Made by a program: the position numbers and the translations under genes. The notes beneath the pieces are model-generated. The model saw only the letters and a program-made list of their open reading frames with translations. It made no database searches and was not told the origin of the DNA. This document shows positions 38,102 through 40,458 of a stretch of DNA of 40,458 bases, in pieces (positions within the stretch are counted from its first letter, which is position 1; every line of letters starts with the position of its first letter). Source of the DNA: Nocardia pseudovaccinii NBRC 100343 (GTDB lineage Bacteria > Actinomycetota > Actinomycetes > Mycobacteriales > Mycobacteriaceae); NCBI RefSeq assembly GCF_001613225.1, contig NZ_BDBY01000167.1:1-40458 (forward strand), written 5' to 3'.

Positions 38102-38884
38102 CTACTTCGGTGCGGGCGGCGCGGGTTGGGTCGTCGTCTTGTCCGCGAACCGGGTGGTGCCGTCCGGAGCCATCATCGTGTTGACGTAATCCACGCCGGA
38201 GGCGATCAGCACCGGTCCGCCCACGACAATCGTGCCGAGGATCCCGCCGAGGGCCGCGCCGGTGGTCAACCCGAGGATGCAGCCTGCGGCAATGGTGGCG
38301 ACACAGCCGACGACCGCGCCGATAGCGGTGCCGACGAAGCCGCCGACCGCCGTGGCAAGACCGAACTGCGTGGCGAATTCATTGCGGGCGGCATTGTTTT
38401 CGCTCATCGATGCGACCGGCTTGATGGCCAGTGGCTGCGAGATGTCGAGTCCGGCGGGCTTCTGCGGCGCCAGTTCCAGTACCGTGCCGTCCTTTTCGAC
38501 CACCGGCTTGACCGGAATGTCGGTATCGGCGGCCCGGAACCGCAGCGGCAGCGTGAGGACGACGTGACCGTCGGTGTCGGCCAGATCGACGACATCGACC
38601 ACATCGGCGATATCGGCGGCCTTGCCGTCTTTATCGACCAGCGTGCCGTCCTTGTCGACCAGCCGCCCGTCGCCGCCGGCCGCGAGCTCGCTTTCCGCCG
38701 CCTTGGACAGGGTGAAGGTGCCATTGCGCACGCTGGCCACCACTGTCTTGTCGACTAGTTTGACCGAGTACGTGATGTCCTGCCGCGGGGGCGCGGCGAC
38801 CGGTTCGGCATGCGAAACTCCGGCGCCCAAGGTCACGGCACCGATGACAAGGATCGCCGCCGCAGTGCTATCGCAAAGCTTCAT
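38102..38884 (-). CDS. Secreted protein with glycine-rich membrane-type C-terminus (paralog B)
   Basis: 260 aa from the ATG at 38884 (ACGGAAT about 9 nt upstream; an ATG at 38905 is possible). Signal peptide MKLCDSTAAAILVIGAVTLG...SHA-EPV. The beta-rich middle carries an Asp/Val-rich repetitive segment (LVDKDGTLVDKDGKAADIAD) and the block HVVLTLPLRFRAADTDIPVK, which lines up with AAMPLRLRLDDFEFPI of the product at 15474. The C-terminus has the same Gly/Ala helices with Cys: VGGFVGTAIGAVVGCVATIA, AGCILGLTTGAALGGILGTI, VVGGPVLIASGVDYVNTMMA. The two proteins are paralogs. Proteins of this type are frequent in nocardiae, function unknown to me. A 12-bp palindrome GTTCCGCGGAAC (38091-38102) lies at its end. 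Confidence 0.75.
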   Translation of the reverse strand: MKLCDSTAAAILVIGAVTLGAGVSHAEPVAAPPRQDITYSVKLVDKTVVASVRNGTFTLSKAAESELAAGGDGRLVDKDGTLVDKDGKAADIADVVDVVDLADTDGHVVLTLPLRFRAADTDIPVKPVVEKDGTVLELAPQKPAGLDISQPLAIKPVASMSENNAARNEFATQFGLATAVGGFVGTAIGAVVGCVATIAAGCILGLTTGAALGGILGTIVVGGPVLIASGVDYVNTMMAPDGTTRFADKTTTQPAPPAPK

Positions 38885-39064
38885 TCGGGTATTCCGTTCA
38901 GTCATCAGATTATTCGCTCTTCGCAACGCCCCGTGCAGGCTCGACTCGCCTGCTCGAGCAACTCCCCGTGCAATGTACTCGTATGCGCGGCAAGGAGGTC
39001 GAGGGGAGCCTAGCCGAGCCTGCGGTGCGAAGCGACCGGATTCGGAGCGAAAAATCGATGCCAG

Positions 39065-40458
39065 CTATGACACGGTTACTTCCTCCGGTGTGTCGACCCG
39101 CGGCGCGGGCCGTGTCCGCAGCAGCAGCAACCCGAGCAGTGCGGCGGCGACGCTGAAGCCCGCGCTGATCCACGCGCCGGTCGACATGGCATCGGTGAAC
39201 GCTTCCTTGGCCGGTTCGACATATCCGAGTTGGAATGCGGCGCCGATGGATTCACGTGCGGCGACGGGTGCGTCATCGGGCATATGCGACGTGAACACAC
39301 CGGCCAGTACGCTTCCCAGGATCGCGATGCTGATCGCCATGCCGACCTGCTGCAGCGTGTCGTTCATGGCCGAGCCGACGCCCGCATGCTCGAGCGGAAT
39401 GGCGCTCATGATCGCGGCATACGCGGCCGGACCCGCCAGACCGCCGCCGATCCCCATGACCAGCATGCTGGCCAGCACCGCGAAGTATCCGGAACCGACG
39501 GCCAGGATCGCGAACGCCACGCCCATGACGAGCAGACCGGCGACGATGAGCGTCTTATTGCTCAACTTCTTGCCCAGCGTCGCGCCGAGACCGTTGCACA
39601 CCGCGGCGGCCACCGCATACGGCAGCAGCGCCAGTCCCGCCTTCATCGGCCCGTAGCCGAGTACGAATTGCAGGTACTGGGTGAGCATCAGCATGATCGC
39701 GCCCATACCGAACACCATCAGCAGCAGCGTGCAGCAAGTGCCGGTGAAATCGCGATTGCGGAACACCGCCAGCGGCAGCATCGGATGCGCCGACCGGCTC
39801 TCCCAGACCACGAACGCCAACCCGGTGACCACGGCGAGTCCGATCATCGGAATGTTCCACTCGCGCTCGATGATCACGTAGACCGTCGAGGTGAGCGCGA
39901 CGATGGACAGCAGCACGCCGATCAGGTCGACCGGCCGCTGCTGACCGGTCGATTCCGGCATCAGCACCAGCGCGGCCACAATCGCGAGCACCGCGACCGG
40001 GATGTTCAGCAGGAATACCGAACCCCACCAATAGTGCTGCAGCAGAAAGCCGCCCAGCGTCGGCCCGAGCACGATGCCGACCATCGACACGGTGGACCAG
40101 GCCGCCATCGCCTTGCGCCGCTCGTCCTCGGCGAAGGTGGTCATCAGGATGGACAGGGTCGACGGCATGAGCAGCGATCCGCCGACGCCCATCAGGGCGC
40201 GCGCCCCGACCACCTGCCACGGCTCGGTCGCCAACACTGCCGCGAGCGATGCCGCGCCGAACAGTGCCAACCCGATCACCAGCATGCGCCGTCGGCCGAA
40301 CCGATCGGACAGGCTGCCCGCGGTGAGCAACAGTCCAGCGAAGACGAGGACGTAGGCGTCGAGGATCCACTGGACATCCGACGGCGTCGCGTCGAGTTCC
40401 CGGATCAAGGACGGAATGGCGATATTGAGCACAGTGCCATCGATCATCAGCACCAGCA
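39065..40458 (-). CDS. MFS drug-efflux transporter (DHA2, 14-helix), 5' end outside window
   Basis: 462+ aa. The first visible residues (MLMIDGTVLNIAIPSLIREL) are the middle of helix 1, so the start lies beyond 40458. DHA2 motifs: the D1 motif VLNIAIPSL, motif A AGSLSDRFGRRRMLVIGLAL, motif B VVGARALMGVGGSLLMPSTL, and motif C STVSMVGIVLGPTLGGFLLQ followed by WGSVFLLNIPVAVLAI. At least thirteen hydrophobic segments are seen, ending LLGLLLLRTRPAPRVDTPEE. Proton-driven export of drugs or lipophilic compounds, in the QacA/EmrB group. It is followed at 38885-39064 by 180 nt without recognisable genes, containing a repeated CCCCGTGCA (about 38929 and 38965). The regulator, if any, lies outside. Confidence 0.93.
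   Translation of the reverse strand, partial: LVLMIDGTVLNIAIPSLIRELDATPSDVQWILDAYVLVFAGLLLTAGSLSDRFGRRRMLVIGLALFGAASLAAVLATEPWQVVGARALMGVGGSLLMPSTLSILMTTFAEDERRKAMAAWSTVSMVGIVLGPTLGGFLLQHYWWGSVFLLNIPVAVLAIVAALVLMPESTGQQRPVDLIGVLLSIVALTSTVYVIIEREWNIPMIGLAVVTGLAFVVWESRSAHPMLPLAVFRNRDFTGTCCTLLLMVFGMGAIMLMLTQYLQFVLGYGPMKAGLALLPYAVAAAVCNGLGATLGKKLSNKTLIVAGLLVMGVAFAILAVGSGYFAVLASMLVMGIGGGLAGPAAYAAIMSAIPLEHAGVGSAMNDTLQQVGMAISIAILGSVLAGVFTSHMPDDAPVAARESIGAAFQLGYVEPAKEAFTDAMSTGAWISAGFSVAAALLGLLLLRTRPAPRVDTPEEVTVS

Noticed and set aside
38091..38102. GTTCCGCGGAAC palindrome as a terminator
   Set aside because: No loop can form with adequate size and it overlaps a stop codon; a 12-bp palindrome is weak evidence in such GC-rich DNA.
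38929..38973. Repeated CCCCGTGCA near the MFS gene end as an attachment site
   Set aside because: Nine bases only, no tRNA or integrase; chance is likely.

Overview
The window is high-GC actinobacterial DNA and looks like a Nocardia or close mycolate-producing relative. This is inferred from gene content: a wax-ester/diacylglycerol acyltransferase, an LCM-type methyltransferase of the mycobacterial kind, LIP- and class 2-type secreted lipases, a lipoprotein L,D-transpeptidase beside a LytR-CpsA-Psr protein, many TetR/MarR regulators, and TTG/GTG and apparently leaderless starts. No rRNA, tRNA, CRISPR array or intact insertion sequence was seen.

Layout. 1-900: a short unknown gene and a VOC/glyoxalase-like gene whose 3' end is scrambled against a fragment of a WXG100-like reading frame. 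1126-5514: a complete sugar (probably xylose) ABC transporter, binding lipoprotein - ATPase - permease, followed by its ROK repressor, with two matching operator-like palindromes 60 bp apart upstream and a strong hairpin after the first gene. 5644-10841: a DUF6459-like protein, an FAD monooxygenase framed by hairpins, a methyltransferase-HAD hydrolase pair, and a TetR-LCM methyltransferase pair. 10976-12692: a 33-codon small ORF divergent from a secreted LIP lipase. 12808-15234: an NTF2-like protein divergent, across a 33-bp palindrome, from an Ada/AraC/AlkA-like regulator with an eroded glycosylase domain, then an orphan NphB-like aromatic prenyltransferase of lower GC.

15474-22763: a secreted glycine-rich protein and SGNH hydrolase divergent from a MarR regulator; a TetR - GH3 beta-glucosidase - lipase unit; and a second, secreted SGNH hydrolase. 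23359-27613: an operon of cytochrome P450, WS/DGAT acyltransferase and Baeyer-Villiger-type monooxygenase, preceded by a good sigma-A promoter with a 13-bp palindrome and a long structured leader. This block is bracketed by an exact 21-bp direct repeat (22776 and 27624). 27681-29937: an accessory-looking stretch with two small unknown genes, two fragments truncated against each other (one the TPR end of an XRE-type regulator) and a coupled 80-aa protein.

30335-40458: a secreted CocE/NonD hydrolase with a convergent TetR; a cell-envelope group (L,D-transpeptidase, LCP ligase, serine hydrolase/beta-lactamase family); an SDR protein without the catalytic Tyr; a second secreted glycine-rich protein paralogous to the one at 15474; and an MFS drug-efflux transporter running off the right edge.

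Main themes: lipid and ester chemistry outside and at the envelope (at least five secreted esterases or hydrolases), one oxidative/acylating lipid-tailoring operon, and a sugar-uptake operon. The least ordinary parts are the repeat-bracketed P450/WS-DGAT/BVMO block, the orphan prenyltransferase next to an Ada-like regulator without glycosylase chemistry, and several small ORFs.
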